From CAVTND01 sp963735955 (GTDB lineage Bacteria; Pseudomonadota; Gammaproteobacteria; Burkholderiales; Burkholderiaceae_F): a stretch of DNA of 64,000 nt. Each line of letters opens with the position of its first letter. Positions within the stretch are counted from its first letter, which is position 1. A program made the translations under genes and the position numbers. Under the pieces are notes generated by a model. The model made no database searches. It was not told the origin of the DNA and saw only the letters and a list, made by a program, of their open reading frames with translations. The DNA lies in contig CAVTND010000025.1 of NCBI GenBank assembly GCA_963735955.1, positions 1 through 64,000 of the forward strand. The letters run 5' to 3'. This document shows, in pieces, positions 8,580-18,948 of this stretch.

Positions 8580-9917
8580 TCAAGATGTCGTCGAAGCTGC
8601 ATGCGAGCGGCATGCGGGGTCGCACAGGTCTTCTTCTACCGCCCACAGTCGATCCTGGCCCCAGATCGCGCGCTTCGAGTCGACGCGATACGACGGCACG
8701 CCCCAGAGGCCAAGTTCGAGCAGTTCAGCGAGATTGGCCGTCGCCAGCGCCCGCCACGACGAGTCGGCCAGGGCACGGGCGACTTGTGCCCCGCCAAGCC
8801 CAGCCCGCTCTGCCAGTCGGCCAAGGCCGGTATTACTGCCGGCATCGATGCCATCGGCAAACACTCCCTGCAGGAATGAGTGCGCGAATTCCTCACCCTT
8901 GCCCTCCTGAACCGCCCGATGTAATACGGCGAGACCGCGTTCGGCCGGTTGCCCGACCGGATCGGCGATTCGCCCGAATCGCATGCCGAGCCTGTCGGCT
9001 TCGCGTTTGGCATCGCGCACGATGTACAAACGCTTGGCGCGCGGCACAGGCAGTCCTCGCATCACCATCGGCAACAAAAAGCGGAGTCGAAGAGTCGCGC
9101 CATGACGCCTGGCCAGCTCGCGCACGCGCGGCAGCGCAAGATAGGTGTAGGGGCTGCGCAGCGAGCAATAGAAGTCAATGACGCCGCCGGTGTTCGAGTC
9201 CGGCGGACCGGAGCCGACCTCGAGTACTGGCAGGATCGGGTCGGCCCCCGGTTCGCGCCGGAGGCCCTCGTCGCGCAGGCGATCCTCGAGATAGTGCAGC
9301 CGATCAACACCCCAGTACCACTCGCCACCGTAGTAGAAGGTCGCGCCCAGGTAGTGACCGAATTTCTTGCGCAGGGTTTCGCCCTCATGCAAGCGCCGCG
9401 ATGCCGACCCCGGCGCGGCGCTTGCGCTAACAGCGGCGCGCGACCGGGTGCCGTCGAGACGTTCAGAATCGGCGCGCCAGAGCAGAGCGCCGATGTTTCC
9501 GGCCTCGACCGCAAACTGACTTGCAGTCAGCGCCGCCAACGCTTCCTGAACATGTTCCAGTCGTTTGGTATCGGGCTGAAGTTCGGGAAACTCCGCGTCC
9601 AGGCCGAGCCGCCGTCCCAAGCGGCCGGCATCGAAGCTGGCCCAGTGCGACAAGCGCGCCCGATCAGGCGCCGCAGCCACAGATGGTGCGGGAACGAGGT
9701 GCGGCGCCAGCTTGATGCGATAACGCCGGACCAGACGGTCAAGGGTCTGTGCCGCCAGGTGACTGTATGGGTCGTCGGCCTGATGAAAGTAATGCACCGT
9801 CGCGGCGCCGCCGCGAAGGCGTCGTGATATCGATGCTGCGAGTCGCTGCGCGTCACGCAGAGCATGGCTGGTCAGCAGCGCAGTCAGGTTGCGGCCGAGC
9901 ATGGCTCTCACCGGCAT
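8580..9917 (-). CDS. Two-domain DsbA/HCCA-isomerase-like thioredoxin-fold protein
   Basis: The protein of about 445 residues repeats a DsbA-like thioredoxin fold. The first half has TVHYFHQADDPYSHLAAQ and the second has IDFYCSLRSPYTYLALPRV. The C-terminal part ends with the fold's conserved stretch LELGLWGVPSYRVDSKRAIWGQDRL. Neither half has a CxxC motif; SLRSPY places serine where 2-hydroxychromene-2-carboxylate isomerases and kappa-class GSTs do. A glutathione-dependent isomerase-type role is therefore more likely than disulfide formation. Starts at 9917 (GGAGGG close upstream) and 9902 (GGTGAG upstream) are both plausible. Confidence 0.75.
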   Translation of the reverse strand: MPVRAMLGRNLTALLTSHALRDAQRLAASISRRLRGGAATVHYFHQADDPYSHLAAQTLDRLVRRYRIKLAPHLVPAPSVAAAPDRARLSHWASFDAGRLGRRLGLDAEFPELQPDTKRLEHVQEALAALTASQFAVEAGNIGALLWRADSERLDGTRSRAAVSASAAPGSASRRLHEGETLRKKFGHYLGATFYYGGEWYWGVDRLHYLEDRLRDEGLRREPGADPILPVLEVGSGPPDSNTGGVIDFYCSLRSPYTYLALPRVRELARRHGATLRLRFLLPMVMRGLPVPRAKRLYIVRDAKREADRLGMRFGRIADPVGQPAERGLAVLHRAVQEGKGEEFAHSFLQGVFADGIDAGSNTGLGRLAERAGLGGAQVARALADSSWRALATANLAELLELGLWGVPSYRVDSKRAIWGQDRLWAVEEDLCDPACRSHAASTTS

Positions 9918-9999
9918 ACCCTCCAATGCGTCCGCCCGAACCTTTGCTGGATTGCCATCATGTACAGGGATTTGGCCGGACAAAACGCGTACAAGCGAT

Positions 10000-10608
10000 T
10001 CACCCGCAGGCCAGCAGCCAAACAAACATCAAGACAAGAGGTACGAGCAGTCCGGGGTCGAGCAGCAGAATGCGCCGGGTCGGCACCATGACCGATTTGT
10101 CCAGGGCAGCCCACTTGTGCACCACACCCTCGATATAGGCCGGGTCACCGATCATTCGGAGCATGTCGCGCCGACTGCGATAGCGAACGATCGCCATTTC
10201 CTCGAAGGCGTCGGCATCCGAAGCTCCGTGCGCGATGTCTGTGATCTTGTTTGCTACGAACACCGGATAGGAGCCGCGCCTGAACAACTGCTTCAACACG
10301 ATGCGCACGTAGAGCCGATGCGCATGGCGCCCGGATTTCACTTCCGGGTGCAAGCCGTCCGGGTACATGGCGAGAGGGCGCAGTTTCATCAGATTGAGCA
10401 TCCAGAACGGCTTGCCGTCATCGGACTCGAAGAAGACCCGCAGCCGCTGGCGCTCATCGGACGTCAGGCCGTCGCTCGGATGGCGGGCAAGGTGCCGCTG
10501 AAGTCCCGCTTCAATTTCGACGGACGTCAGTGGCGGCACTCGCCAGCCCCGGTGCCAGATGAGGAACAGGGAGTAGATCGCAACGAGGACGACGGGCAAC
10601 AGACTCAT
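10000..10608 (-). CDS. Membrane-anchored DUF1330-like protein
   Basis: This 202-residue protein starts MSLLPVVLVAIYSLFLIWHR, a membrane helix, and ends with a second one (LLLDPGLLVPLVLMFVWLLA). Between them, FWMLNLMKLRPLAMYPDG and the EEMAIVRYRSRRDMLRMI segment resemble the dimeric alpha/beta-barrel (DUF1330) fold. I see no catalytic motif. It is the first gene of the minus-strand group leading to the thioredoxin-fold protein and the sulfatase, and it faces the response regulator across a 167-bp divergent gap. Function unknown. Confidence 0.65.
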   Translation of the reverse strand: MSLLPVVLVAIYSLFLIWHRGWRVPPLTSVEIEAGLQRHLARHPSDGLTSDERQRLRVFFESDDGKPFWMLNLMKLRPLAMYPDGLHPEVKSGRHAHRLYVRIVLKQLFRRGSYPVFVANKITDIAHGASDADAFEEMAIVRYRSRRDMLRMIGDPAYIEGVVHKWAALDKSVMVPTRRILLLDPGLLVPLVLMFVWLLACG

Positions 10609-10775
10609 CTTGGGGGATCCTTCACTCGCACGACGGGCCGGGTTACGGGGGCGGGACTCGTCTGACGATAGCAGCGCAACGGACCAAGCTTGCGGCCGTT
10701 GACCCGCGCGACCTAGACTGCGTGCGCCGCGCCCGCCGAGGCGCAATCGAGGGGTGCTGGTCTGGCGCCGCGCTG

Positions 10776-11471
10776 ATGCGAATCCTGATCGCCGAAGACG
10801 ACGCCGTGCTGGCGGACGGCCTGTCGCGCTCGCTGCGCGCCGGCGGCTATGCGGTCGATGTGGTCGCCTCCGGCGAGGAGGCCGATTCGGCCCTGGCTGC
10901 GCAAACCTTCGACCTGCTGATTCTCGACATCGGCCTGCCGCGACTGTCCGGACTCGAAGTCCTGAAGCGGCTCAGAGCGCGCAACTCGACGGTGCCGGTG
11001 CTGATCCTGACCGCGGCCGACAGTGTCGACCAGCGGGTCAAGGGCCTGGACCTGGGCGCCGACGACTATATGGCCAAGCCATTCGCCCTGTCAGAACTCG
11101 AGGCGCGCGTCCGCGCCCTGACGCGGCGCGCGGTGGGCAATGCGCAGACGATCATCCGTCATGGTCCGCTCGTGCTCGATCAAGTCGGCCATGTGGCATA
11201 CCTGAATGACCAGGCACTCGAACTCTCGGCGCGTGAGCTGGGCCTGCTCGAGATCCTGGTGCAGCGCCCCGGCCGGTTGGTCAGCAAGGAACAGCTGGTC
11301 GATCATTTGTGCAGCTGGGGCGAGGAGGTGAGCACCAACGCGATCGAAGTCTATGTGCATCGACTGCGCAAGAAGATCGAACCGGGCGGCGTGCCAATCA
11401 TCACGGTGCGTGGCCTCGGCTACTACCTTGAACGCCTTGCCGAAGGAGCGGCCGACGCGGGCGGCGCCTGA
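10776..11471 (+). CDS. OmpR/PhoB-family response regulator (QseB/PmrA-like)
   Basis: The 231-residue regulator has a receiver domain with the acidic pair in MRILIAEDDAVLADGL, the phospho-accepting Asp in LLILDIGLPRLSG (near residue 51), Thr in LILTAAD, and Lys in MAKPFALSEL. The winged-helix DNA-binding domain shows ELSARELGLLEILVQRPG and ends HRLRKKIEPGG...TVRGLGYYLE. I chose the ATG at 10776 because the receiver fold begins there. A sensor kinase follows on the same strand. The signal and target genes cannot be told. Confidence 0.9.
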   Translation: MRILIAEDDAVLADGLSRSLRAGGYAVDVVASGEEADSALAAQTFDLLILDIGLPRLSGLEVLKRLRARNSTVPVLILTAADSVDQRVKGLDLGADDYMAKPFALSELEARVRALTRRAVGNAQTIIRHGPLVLDQVGHVAYLNDQALELSARELGLLEILVQRPGRLVSKEQLVDHLCSWGEEVSTNAIEVYVHRLRKKIEPGGVPIITVRGLGYYLERLAEGAADAGGA

Positions 11472-11503
11472 TCGCACTGCCCTCGGCTGAATTTTCGATC
11501 CCG

Positions 11504-13095
11504 ATGCCTGACGCTGGCCGCTGGCCGTCGCGCTGCGCAGCGCCGGCGCCTGCAACGCACCGCTGCAAAGGGGACTGCTCCAACTGCCGCTCCCGCCGCC
11601 GCAGTACGTTCGCGCTTTCGCAATCCCCTGCGGCCATTCGACGAGCAGCGATCGTTGTTCGGCGAGATCCTGGACTGGATGCTCGCGCCATTGTTGTTGC
11701 TCTGGCCGATGAGCGTGACCCTTACCTACGTCGTTGCGCAGACCATCGCCAATGCGCCCTTCGACCGCAACATTGCCGATGCGGTCACCGTGCTCGCCAA
11801 TCACGTGCGCGCCAGCGAAGGCAGCGTCACGCTGCAGCTGCCGATGAGTGCGCGCGACATCCTGAGGGCCGATCCCACCGATCATGTCTACTACATGGTG
11901 CTTGGCCTGCGCGGCGAGTTCGTGGCCGGCGATGCCGAACTGCCGATCCCGAGCGAGGACGACAAGCCGACGCCACGGGACGTGCAGTTCCGCTTTGAGC
12001 GCCTGCGCGGCGAGAGGAGATCCGGGTCGCCTACACCTGGGCTGAATTCACGCGAAACGGCACGGACCGAGTACGCACTGGTGCAGATCGCCGAGACGCT
12101 GGACAAGCGATCGCAGCTGGCCAATGAAATCATCCGCGGCGTAATCATTCCGCAGTTTCTCGTCTTGCCGGTCGCCGTGCTGCTGGTCTGGTTCGGCCTT
12201 TCAAGGGGCCTCGCCCCGCTCGCGGCATTGCGGGAGCGAATCCGGGCCGCGCCGCCCGGATGACCAGTCGCCGATCGACCCCCGCGCGGCACCGGAAGAG
12301 ATTGCTCCACTCGTCGATTCGTTCAATGAGTTGCTGACACGCCTGTCGCAGAACCTGCAGGCGCAACAGCGCTTTCTGGCGGATGCCGCGCACCAGATGA
12401 AGACGCCGCTCGCCGGTCTGCGTGACCCAGGCCGAGCTCGCCCTGCGCGAAACCGACCCGCAGGAACTGCGGCGCAGCCTGCGCCACATTGCCCGCTCCA
12501 CCGAACGCGCCACCCATCTGGTCAATCAATTGCTGGCGCTGGCGCGAGCCGAACACACGGCCAGCGACCCCGCCAACTTCCAGGTGATCGACCTCATTCC
12601 GCTCGCGCGTCGACGTCGTCGGTGACATGGTGCATGAGGCCATCACGCGCTCGCTGCGACCTCGGCTTTGAAGGCGACGAGGGGCCGGCTCGCATCGTCG
12701 CGGCGCCGTTGCTGGTACGCGAACTGCTCAGGAATCTGATCGAAAATTCCCTGCGCTATACGCCAGCGCCGGGCACCGTGACCGTCCGGGTCCGACGCAG
12801 GACGCTGAATCTGCTTTTCTTGAGGTTGAAGACACCGGGCCCGGCATCCCCGAGTTCGAACGCCAGCGCGTCTTCGATCGCTTTTATCGGATCCTCGGCA
12901 CCAATGTCGACGGCAGTGGCCTGGGTCTGGCGATCGTGCGCGAGATTGCCGAGCAGCACGATGCGCTGATTCGCGTCAGTGCAAATCCGCGTGCCGGAAC
13001 CACCGACGCGCCTGGAACGTTGATCAGGGTCGAGTTTCCGGCCATCGCGGCCGATCGGCCGCATGTCGATCTCGGGAATCCGCACCCACATTGAC
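11504..13095 (+). CDS. Sensor histidine kinase (QseC/TctE-like), frameshifted
   Basis: All parts of a membrane sensor kinase are present but spread over three frames. From left: a first membrane helix (ILDWMLAPLLLLWPMSV), a periplasmic domain, a second helix (VLPVAVLLVWFGLSRGLAPLA), the H-box AAHQMKTPLAGLR with the phospho-His, the N-box NLIENSLRYTP, then DTGPGIPE and GSGLGLAIVREIA. One break near 12425 is healed by removing one base. Others lie near 12010-12060, 12265, 12615 and 12800. The true start is unclear and lies between 11472 and 11600. It pairs with the response regulator just upstream. Confidence 0.8.
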
Positions 13096-13222
13096 GGATT
13101 TCGCATCCATCGCGATGCGCGCGGTTTGACCCGCCTGCGCCGCACCGGCATAATTTCGGGCTGTCGTCGCCGCGGCTGGCGTAGTCTCGGGCTGTCCAGC
13201 TCTGGCACGAAATTCCATCGCG

Positions 13223-13298
13223 GGGTCGTTAGCTCAGTCGGTAGAGCAGCGGACTTTTAATCCGTTGGTCGCAAGTTCGAATCTTGCACGACCCACCA
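13223..13298 (+). tRNA. tRNA-Lys (UUU)
   Basis: The acceptor arm GGGTCGT pairs with ACGACCC and is followed by A-CCA, so the CCA end is genomically encoded. The D-arm AGCTCAGTCGGTAGAGC, an anticodon loop with TTT after CTT in the ACTTTTAA stretch, and the T-arm GTTCGAATC are all present. Length is 76 bases. It stands alone between the sensor kinase and the oxygenase gene. Confidence 0.97.
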
Positions 13299-13345
13299 GT
13301 ACTGCCTCGCGAACCCCCTGCAGGTTCCGCATTCAGGCGCGATAC

Positions 13346-14260
13346 TCAGGCACCGGTGCCGACATAGTCGCGTTCGCGAAACCACTTGGTGGCGATCCAT
13401 TTTTCGCCCTCGCTGACCGGGCTTCCGCCGTGCAGTGAGCGTGCGTCCAGCGCGCCGGTCTCCGAACAGTATGCAAAGTAGACCGCATTGCCGCGGCGCG
13501 GCAGCACATCGAGCCCAACTTCGGGAAACACGGTCGAGCCGCCGGCATCGACATCGCTCAGGTACATGATCAAGGTGGCGATTCGCTGCCCGCCCTGCAT
13601 GAGTACCTTTTCGTTGCCAGGGTGAGCCGGGTCGAAGTAGTCAAAATGCGGGCGGTACTCGCCACCCGGCTTGTAGTGAAGGATCTGGATTGGTTCGCCG
13701 CGTTCCACCGGGTACTGCACGAGTTCGGCGATCCGCTGCTCCAGGCGCCGAATCAGCTCGTTTTCGCCACGCGCGAAGTGAGTGCCGTAGCTGGTGCGAT
13801 GCGGATGAACGTCGTAGGTACCGGTCTCGGTGTTGACGACGCTCGATCGTTCAAGCTTGCCGCGCGCGAGTTCGACAATCTGCTCGCACTCCTCGGCGGA
13901 CAGCAGATTGCCGAACAGAACAACGCGCGGCGCCGTCAGAGCAAACAGCATGTGAATCTCTCGATCCGCGGCCTCGATCGAGTTCGGCATCTTCACCAGT
14001 CGCTGGCTCAGAGTCTGAGCTTCCTCGTCGGCGGCGATCGGATTCGTCGCGGCGAGTTCTTCGACGACGGTCTGCACCGGCGCCGGTACTGGGACGGCGA
14101 CTTTTACCGTCCGAAACGCCACGTCGGTGGCGGATCGGGCATAACCGGGCTCATAACCGGCGGCGAGCAGCGCCTTTAAAACCGTCGCGTGATCCGATCC
14201 CTGTCCAATCAGCTGCCTGAACCAGGCCTGCAGCGCAGCGGGGAGTTGTTCGAATTTCAT
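13346..14260 (-). CDS. 2OG-Fe(II) oxygenase, prolyl 4-hydroxylase type
   Basis: This 304-residue protein is an iron- and 2-oxoglutarate-dependent hydroxylase. The catalytic domain starts around residue 110 (PRVVLFGNLLSAEECEQIV). The iron ligands are in RPHFDYFDP (His-x-Asp) and in RSLHGGSPVSEGEKWIATKW, which supplies the distal His and the Lys that binds 2-oxoglutarate. An N-terminal segment of about 100 residues is less conserved. The ATG at 14260 gives MKFEQLPAALQAWF, typical of this subfamily. The substrate is unknown. It faces the dehydrogenase gene across a short divergent gap. Confidence 0.88.
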   Translation of the reverse strand: MKFEQLPAALQAWFRQLIGQGSDHATVLKALLAAGYEPGYARSATDVAFRTVKVAVPVPAPVQTVVEELAATNPIAADEEAQTLSQRLVKMPNSIEAADREIHMLFALTAPRVVLFGNLLSAEECEQIVELARGKLERSSVVNTETGTYDVHPHRTSYGTHFARGENELIRRLEQRIAELVQYPVERGEPIQILHYKPGGEYRPHFDYFDPAHPGNEKVLMQGGQRIATLIMYLSDVDAGGSTVFPEVGLDVLPRRGNAVYFAYCSETGALDARSLHGGSPVSEGEKWIATKWFRERDYVGTGA

Positions 14261-14354
14261 CGGCAAAGCACAACGTGGGATGAGCGGAAAGTGTAGCCGT
14301 CGGCATCGGAAACGGGACGGCAGTATTCTTGGGTGGCGTCCATTGGAGGTTGTC

Positions 14355-15841
14355 ATGCTGCAGAAGGTCGGTCTGCCCCCGCTCAACGACGGCGCGTTGC
14401 TGAAAACCGAGGCTTTCATAAACGGCGCCTGGTGTCCCGCAGCAAGCGGCAGCCGCTTTGCTGTGACCAATCCAGCCGACGGGCTGAAGCTCGCCGAAGT
14501 CGCGAACTGCGACGCCCACGATGCGATGGCCGCGATCGACGCCGCGCAGCGGGCGATGCCTGCCTGGCGCGCGAAGACCGCGAAGGAACGCGCCGCGGTC
14601 ATGCGCCGCTGGTTCGAGCTGATCCTTGCGAACCAGGAGGATCTCGCCAAGCTGATGACCGCCGAACAGGGCAAGCCGCTTGCTGAGTCGCGCGGCGAGA
14701 TCGGGTATGGAGCATCCTTCGTCGAGTGGTTCGCCGAGGAAGCAAAGCGAGTCTACGGCGACGTGATCCCGACCGTTGCGACCGACAAGCGACTGTTGGT
14801 GTTCAAGGAACCGGTCGGCGTGTCCGCAGCGATCACGCCGTGGAATTTCCCGAACGCGATGATTACTCGCAAGGTCGCGCCCGGCGCTGGCGGCCGGCTG
14901 TACCGTCGTCGTCAAGCCGGCCGAGCAGACGCCGCTGTCGGCGCTGGCGCTGGCCGAGCTCGCGCACCGCGCCGGCTTTCCGCCGGGCGCATTCAACGTC
15001 CTGCCCGCGGACGAGACCAAGTCGATCGAGGTCGGCAAGGCGATCTGCGATTCGCCGATCGTGCGCAAGCTCTCGTTCACCGGCTCGACCCCGGTCGGCC
15101 GCATCCTGATGCAGCAGAGCTCGCCGACGCTGAAGAAGCTCTCGCTCGAACTCGGCGGCAATGCGCCGTTCATCGTGTTCGAGGACGCGGACCTCGACGC
15201 TGCGGTCGACGGCGCACTGGCGTCGAAGTACCGCAACGCCGGCCAGACCTGCGTCTGCACCAACCGCTTCTATGCACACGCGAAGATCTACGACGCCTTC
15301 GTCGAGCGGCTGGCCGACAAGGCCGCGCAGCTCAAGGTCGGTTCCGGCTTCGAGGCCGGGGTGCAGCAGGGCCCGCTGATCGACGCCAACGCGCTCAAGA
15401 AAGTGGAGGCGCACGTGGCGGACGCAAAGGCGCACGGCGGTCGGGTCGTGATCGGCGGTGCGCGCCACGAACTCGGCGGCACATTCTTCCAGCCGACCGT
15501 GATCGCGAACGCAACGCGCGACATGCTGCTCGCGCGCGAGGAGACCTTCGGGCCGGTCGCCCCGGTGTTCAAGTTCTCGACCGAGCAGGAAGCGATCGAC
15601 GCCGCGAACGCGACCGAATTCGGCCTCGCTGCGTTACTTCTACTCGCGCGATATCGGCCGCGTGTTCCGCGTCGCCGAGCAGCTCGAGTACGGAATGATC
15701 GGCGTCAACACGGGTCTGATCTCGAACGAGGTCGCGCCGTTCGGCGGCGTCAAGCAGTCCGGACTCGGCCGTGAAGGTTCACGCTACGGCATCGAGGAAT
15801 ACCTGGTCACCAAGTACGTCTGCGTCGGCGGCGTGGTCTGA
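14355..15841 (+). CDS. gabD: NAD(P)-dependent succinate-semialdehyde dehydrogenase, frameshifted
   Basis: GabD oxidises succinate semialdehyde to succinate, feeding the TCA cycle. TTGGAGG stands just before the ATG. The parts in order are INGAWCPAASG, GVSAAITPWNFPNAMITRKVAP, the catalytic Glu in LSLELGGNAPFIVFEDAD, the catalytic Cys in NAGQTCVCTNRFY, and EVAPFGGVKQSGLGREGS. Two breaks interrupt it. Near 14886 removal of one G restores KVAPALAAGCTVVVKP, and near 15635 removal of one T restores LAAYFYSRD. With both healed the protein is about 494 residues, matching the family (480-490). Two bases later the CDGSH gene starts. Confidence 0.88.
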
Positions 15842-15842
15842 G

Positions 15843-16487
15843 ATGGCAGCGCGGGAGTACGCGGGCAAGGCGATCGTCATTCGCTACGACGCGAAGCGCT
15901 GCATCCATGCGAAGGAGTGCGTGCGCGGGGCGCCCGACCGTGTTCGATCCGGACGCGAAGCCCTGGATCCAGCTCCGGACAATGCGACGGTCGAACATCT
16001 CGTCAATGTCGTCGCGACGCTGCCCGACCGGCGCGCTTACGCTGGCTCGCCGGACGGCACGTCGCTCGAGCCCGATCCGCAGCGCAACACGCGATGGTCC
16101 AGCCGCGCGGCCCGATTTATCTGCGCGGCGCGAGTGACGATGCCCGGGTGGCGAGCACGCGACGCTGGTCGAATACACGCGCGTTGCCCTGTGCCGCTGT
16201 GGGGCTCCGCCGAACAAGCCGTTCTGCGATGGCAGCCATGAACGGCCGGGATTCGCCGACCCGGCGTCTGCCGCAATCCGCCGGCGTCGGTGCGGGACCC
16301 ACCAGCGGGCGCAGTCAAGGTCCATCCGATCCGTAACGGCCCGCTGATGGTCGAAGGCAAGATCGAGTTCCGAGCCGCCGACGGCTCCACCTTCATCGCC
16401 GAGAAGGTCTGGCTGTGCCGCTGCGGCGGGTCTGCCAACAAACCGTTCTGCGACGGGACGCACAAGCGCAACGGCTTCGTCGCTTGA
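15843..16487 (+). CDS. 4Fe-4S monocluster / CDGSH iron-sulfur protein, frameshifted
   Basis: This gene codes for a small Fe-S protein of about 210 residues. It starts with a YjdI-like domain (YDAKRCIHAKECVRGAP...TCPTGAL). It then carries two CDGSH-type zinc-finger-like units, CRCGAPPNKPFCDGSH and CRCGGSANKPFCDGTHKRNGF, which each bind a 2Fe-2S cluster. The frame breaks several times; near 15930 removal of one C restores VRGAPTVFDPDAKPW. It starts two bases after gabD and is probably co-transcribed with it. The biochemical role of such proteins is not established. Confidence 0.78.
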
Positions 16488-16548
16488 GAGCTGTCGCAGT
16501 CACTTCCGCGTAACCCCCGAAGCGCCGGCGGGCTGGCCGTAGCTGGCG

Positions 16549-18358
16549 CTATTGCCAGCCGCCACGTTTCGCTGGCTCGCTCCGCGCCTCACGGTCGCGC
16601 CGCAGGTTTTCCTCCAGCTCCTCGCGCCCGCTCTTCGCAATCGCGACCGTTTTCGCTTCGTCGCCGAAATGCGGCAGCATCGCTTGCAGGGTGGCGAGAT
16701 TGGCGCGGCGGAATTGTTGGCAATTTCGCGCGCCTCGTACGGGACCGCGCCGATCGCTCGAGTGCCGGCGCCCCGAGCGCAGCGCGGATTCGAAGGTTTC
16801 GCGTTCGACGAGCATCGACGCCGCGCGTCGGCGAGTTCCAGCCAATGCCGCACGTTGCGTGCGCGCGCGACGATCTTCAGGTCGGAAATTCGCTGCGTAC
16901 GCGATCGATCAGGCGCAGGCTGTCCTCGACGTCGTCGATCGCGACCACCAGCAGCCGCGCCTGTGCAGCGCCCGCTGCCTGCAGCAGGTCGAGTCGGGTG
17001 GCATCGCCGTAGAAGACCTTGTATCCGAACTTCCGCAGCACATCGATCTGGTCCGGATCGTGATCCAGCACGGTGATCTTGACGCCGTGCGCGGAGAGCA
17101 GCCGCGCGATGATCTGGCCATAGCGGCCCGCGCCAGCCACGATGACGGGCGCGGTGTCGTCGTCGATCGCGTCGGCCGCGCGCTCGGCGCGTGCCTGGCG
17201 CGCCAGCAGTCGCGTCGTGCGCCAGCAGCAGCAACGGCGTGGCCGCCATCGACAGAGCGACGGCTGCGGTCAGCAACGCATCCCAGTCGCCGGGCAGCAG
17301 GCGCGCGCTGCGCGCCACGCCGAATACGACGAACGCGAACTCGCCCGCCTGCGCCAGCAGCGCGGCGAAGAGCCAGCGCTGTTCGGCGTCGCGACGTCTA
17401 GTCGGCGCAATCGCGCGCGAGCGCCAGGCCCTTGAGCGAGCAGCAGGCCCGCCACCAGCAGAGCCAGTTTCACCGGTTGCGCACCGATCAGTCCGAAGTC
17501 GATCGACATGCCGACCGCGATGAAGAAGAGTCCGAGCAGCAGTCCCTTGAACGGCGCGATATCGGTCTCGAGCGCGTGCCGGTACTCGGAACTGGCGAGC
17601 AGCACGCCGGCCAGGAAAGCGCCGAGCGCCATCGACAGCCCGGCCAGCGCCATCAGTTGCGCGATGCCGAACACCAGCAGCAGCGCGAACGCGGTAAAGA
17701 TCTCGCGCACTTCGGCGCGCGCAATCAGCCGGATCACCGGACGGGTCACGAACCGGCCGATCAGGATCACGCCGACGATCGCGGCCAACTCCCTTCGCGG
17801 CCGCCAGCCAGCCCGGTGCCCCGCCGCCGGGCACGCCGTGCCGAGCAGCGGCACCAGCGCGATCAGGGGTATTGCCGCGATGTCCTGGAACAGCAGCACA
17901 GCGAAGGCGCTGCGGCCCGACCGGCGCGTCCAGCAGATTGCGCTCGGTCATCGATCTGCACCGCGATCGCGGTTGACGACATCGCCAGCGCCAGGCCTGC
18001 CGCGAGCGCGGCCTGCCACGGCAGCCTGCGACCACCAGGGCCAGCGAACAGCAGACCGCCACACACCGTCATCTGCAGCGCACCGCCGCCGAACACCGGG
18101 CCGCGCAACTCGAATCGAGGCGCTTGACAGTCGAGTTCGAGCCCGATCAGGAACAGCATCAGCACGACGCCGAATTCGGCGAACTGCAAGGATCGACCCG
18201 ACATTGCGTAACGAGTCCCAGTCCCCAGGGCCCGATCGCGCAGCCTGCCATCAGGTAGCCGAGCACCGAGCCGAGGCCGACCGCTTGGCGAGCGGCACAC
18301 AGACCACCGCCGCGCCAAGGTAAACGAGCGCATCGCGCAGGATCGACGCCTCAGCCAT
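16549..18358 (-). CDS. Kef-type K+/H+ antiporter with TrkA-N domain, frameshifted
   Basis: The gene reads as pieces of a CPA2-family KefB/KefC protein, about 600 residues when joined. The N-terminus is MAEASILRDALVYLGAAVV. The membrane part includes VLLFQDIAAIPLIALVPLLG and LGAFLAGVLLASSEYRHALE. The cytosolic Rossmann (TrkA-N) domain begins GAGRYGQIIARLLSAHGVK and ends with VFYGDATRLDLLQAAGA. The C-terminal helix contains KSGREELEENLRRD. At least five frame breaks interrupt it. It would export potassium in exchange for protons, gated by glutathione adducts. The KefF-like partner lies directly upstream. Confidence 0.8.
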
Positions 18359-18902
18359 GGGCTGCGAGTCACTGCGTGCAAGCCGTCGACGATAGGCGCT
18401 GCGCGTGGCCTCGAGTGCACTCGACGTCAGACGATGTGCGCCGTGCACGACGATCGGCGACAGCCAGTTCATGCCGCAAAAGCGCGCGGTCTGCGCGACC
18501 GCCGGCACGAAGGCTTCGAAGGGTGTCCGTGCCTGCCTTCGGCGCGGATAGGCGTCGGGCAGGCTCCGGTCGTCGTCACCCAGAGGCAGTCCTTGCCCTG
18601 CAAGCGCATTGCCGCCCTCGCCATAGGCCCAGCCGCGAACCAGTACGTCTTCGAACCAGAGCTTCAGCAGTGCCGGCACGCCGTACCAGTACAGCGGGTT
18701 CTGCCAGATCACGAGGCGCGCCGGTCCGAAAGTGCGCGCCGCTCGGCCTCGGCGTCGATCGAGAAGTCGGGGTATAGGTCGTACAGCGAACGGACGACGA
18801 GCTGCGGCAGATCACTGACGGCAGAGAGAAGCGCTCGGCCCGGCGATCGAACGCTGCGGATGAGGATGGGCGTAGCAGGAGCAGGATCACGCGCGAACTC
18901 AT
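18359..18902 (-). CDS. KefF/KefG-like NAD(P)H oxidoreductase, frameshifted
   Basis: This is a flavodoxin-fold quinone reductase that serves as ancillary subunit of Kef channels. It starts MSSRVILLLLRP; after a break near 18790-18720 it continues IWQNPLYWYGVPALLKLWFE and DVLVRGWAYGEGGNAL, the hallmark of the family. About 181 residues are visible, the usual full length. Oddly, there is no stop before the antiporter: the frame runs ARSDSQPMAEASILRD straight into Kef. This is either a true fusion or a frameshift hiding the stop. In E. coli the two genes overlap by a few bases. Confidence 0.75.
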
Positions 18903-18948
18903 CCGGTCCGCGTGCTGTGCGAACTCACTCCTCCTGCGTAGCGTGCTC

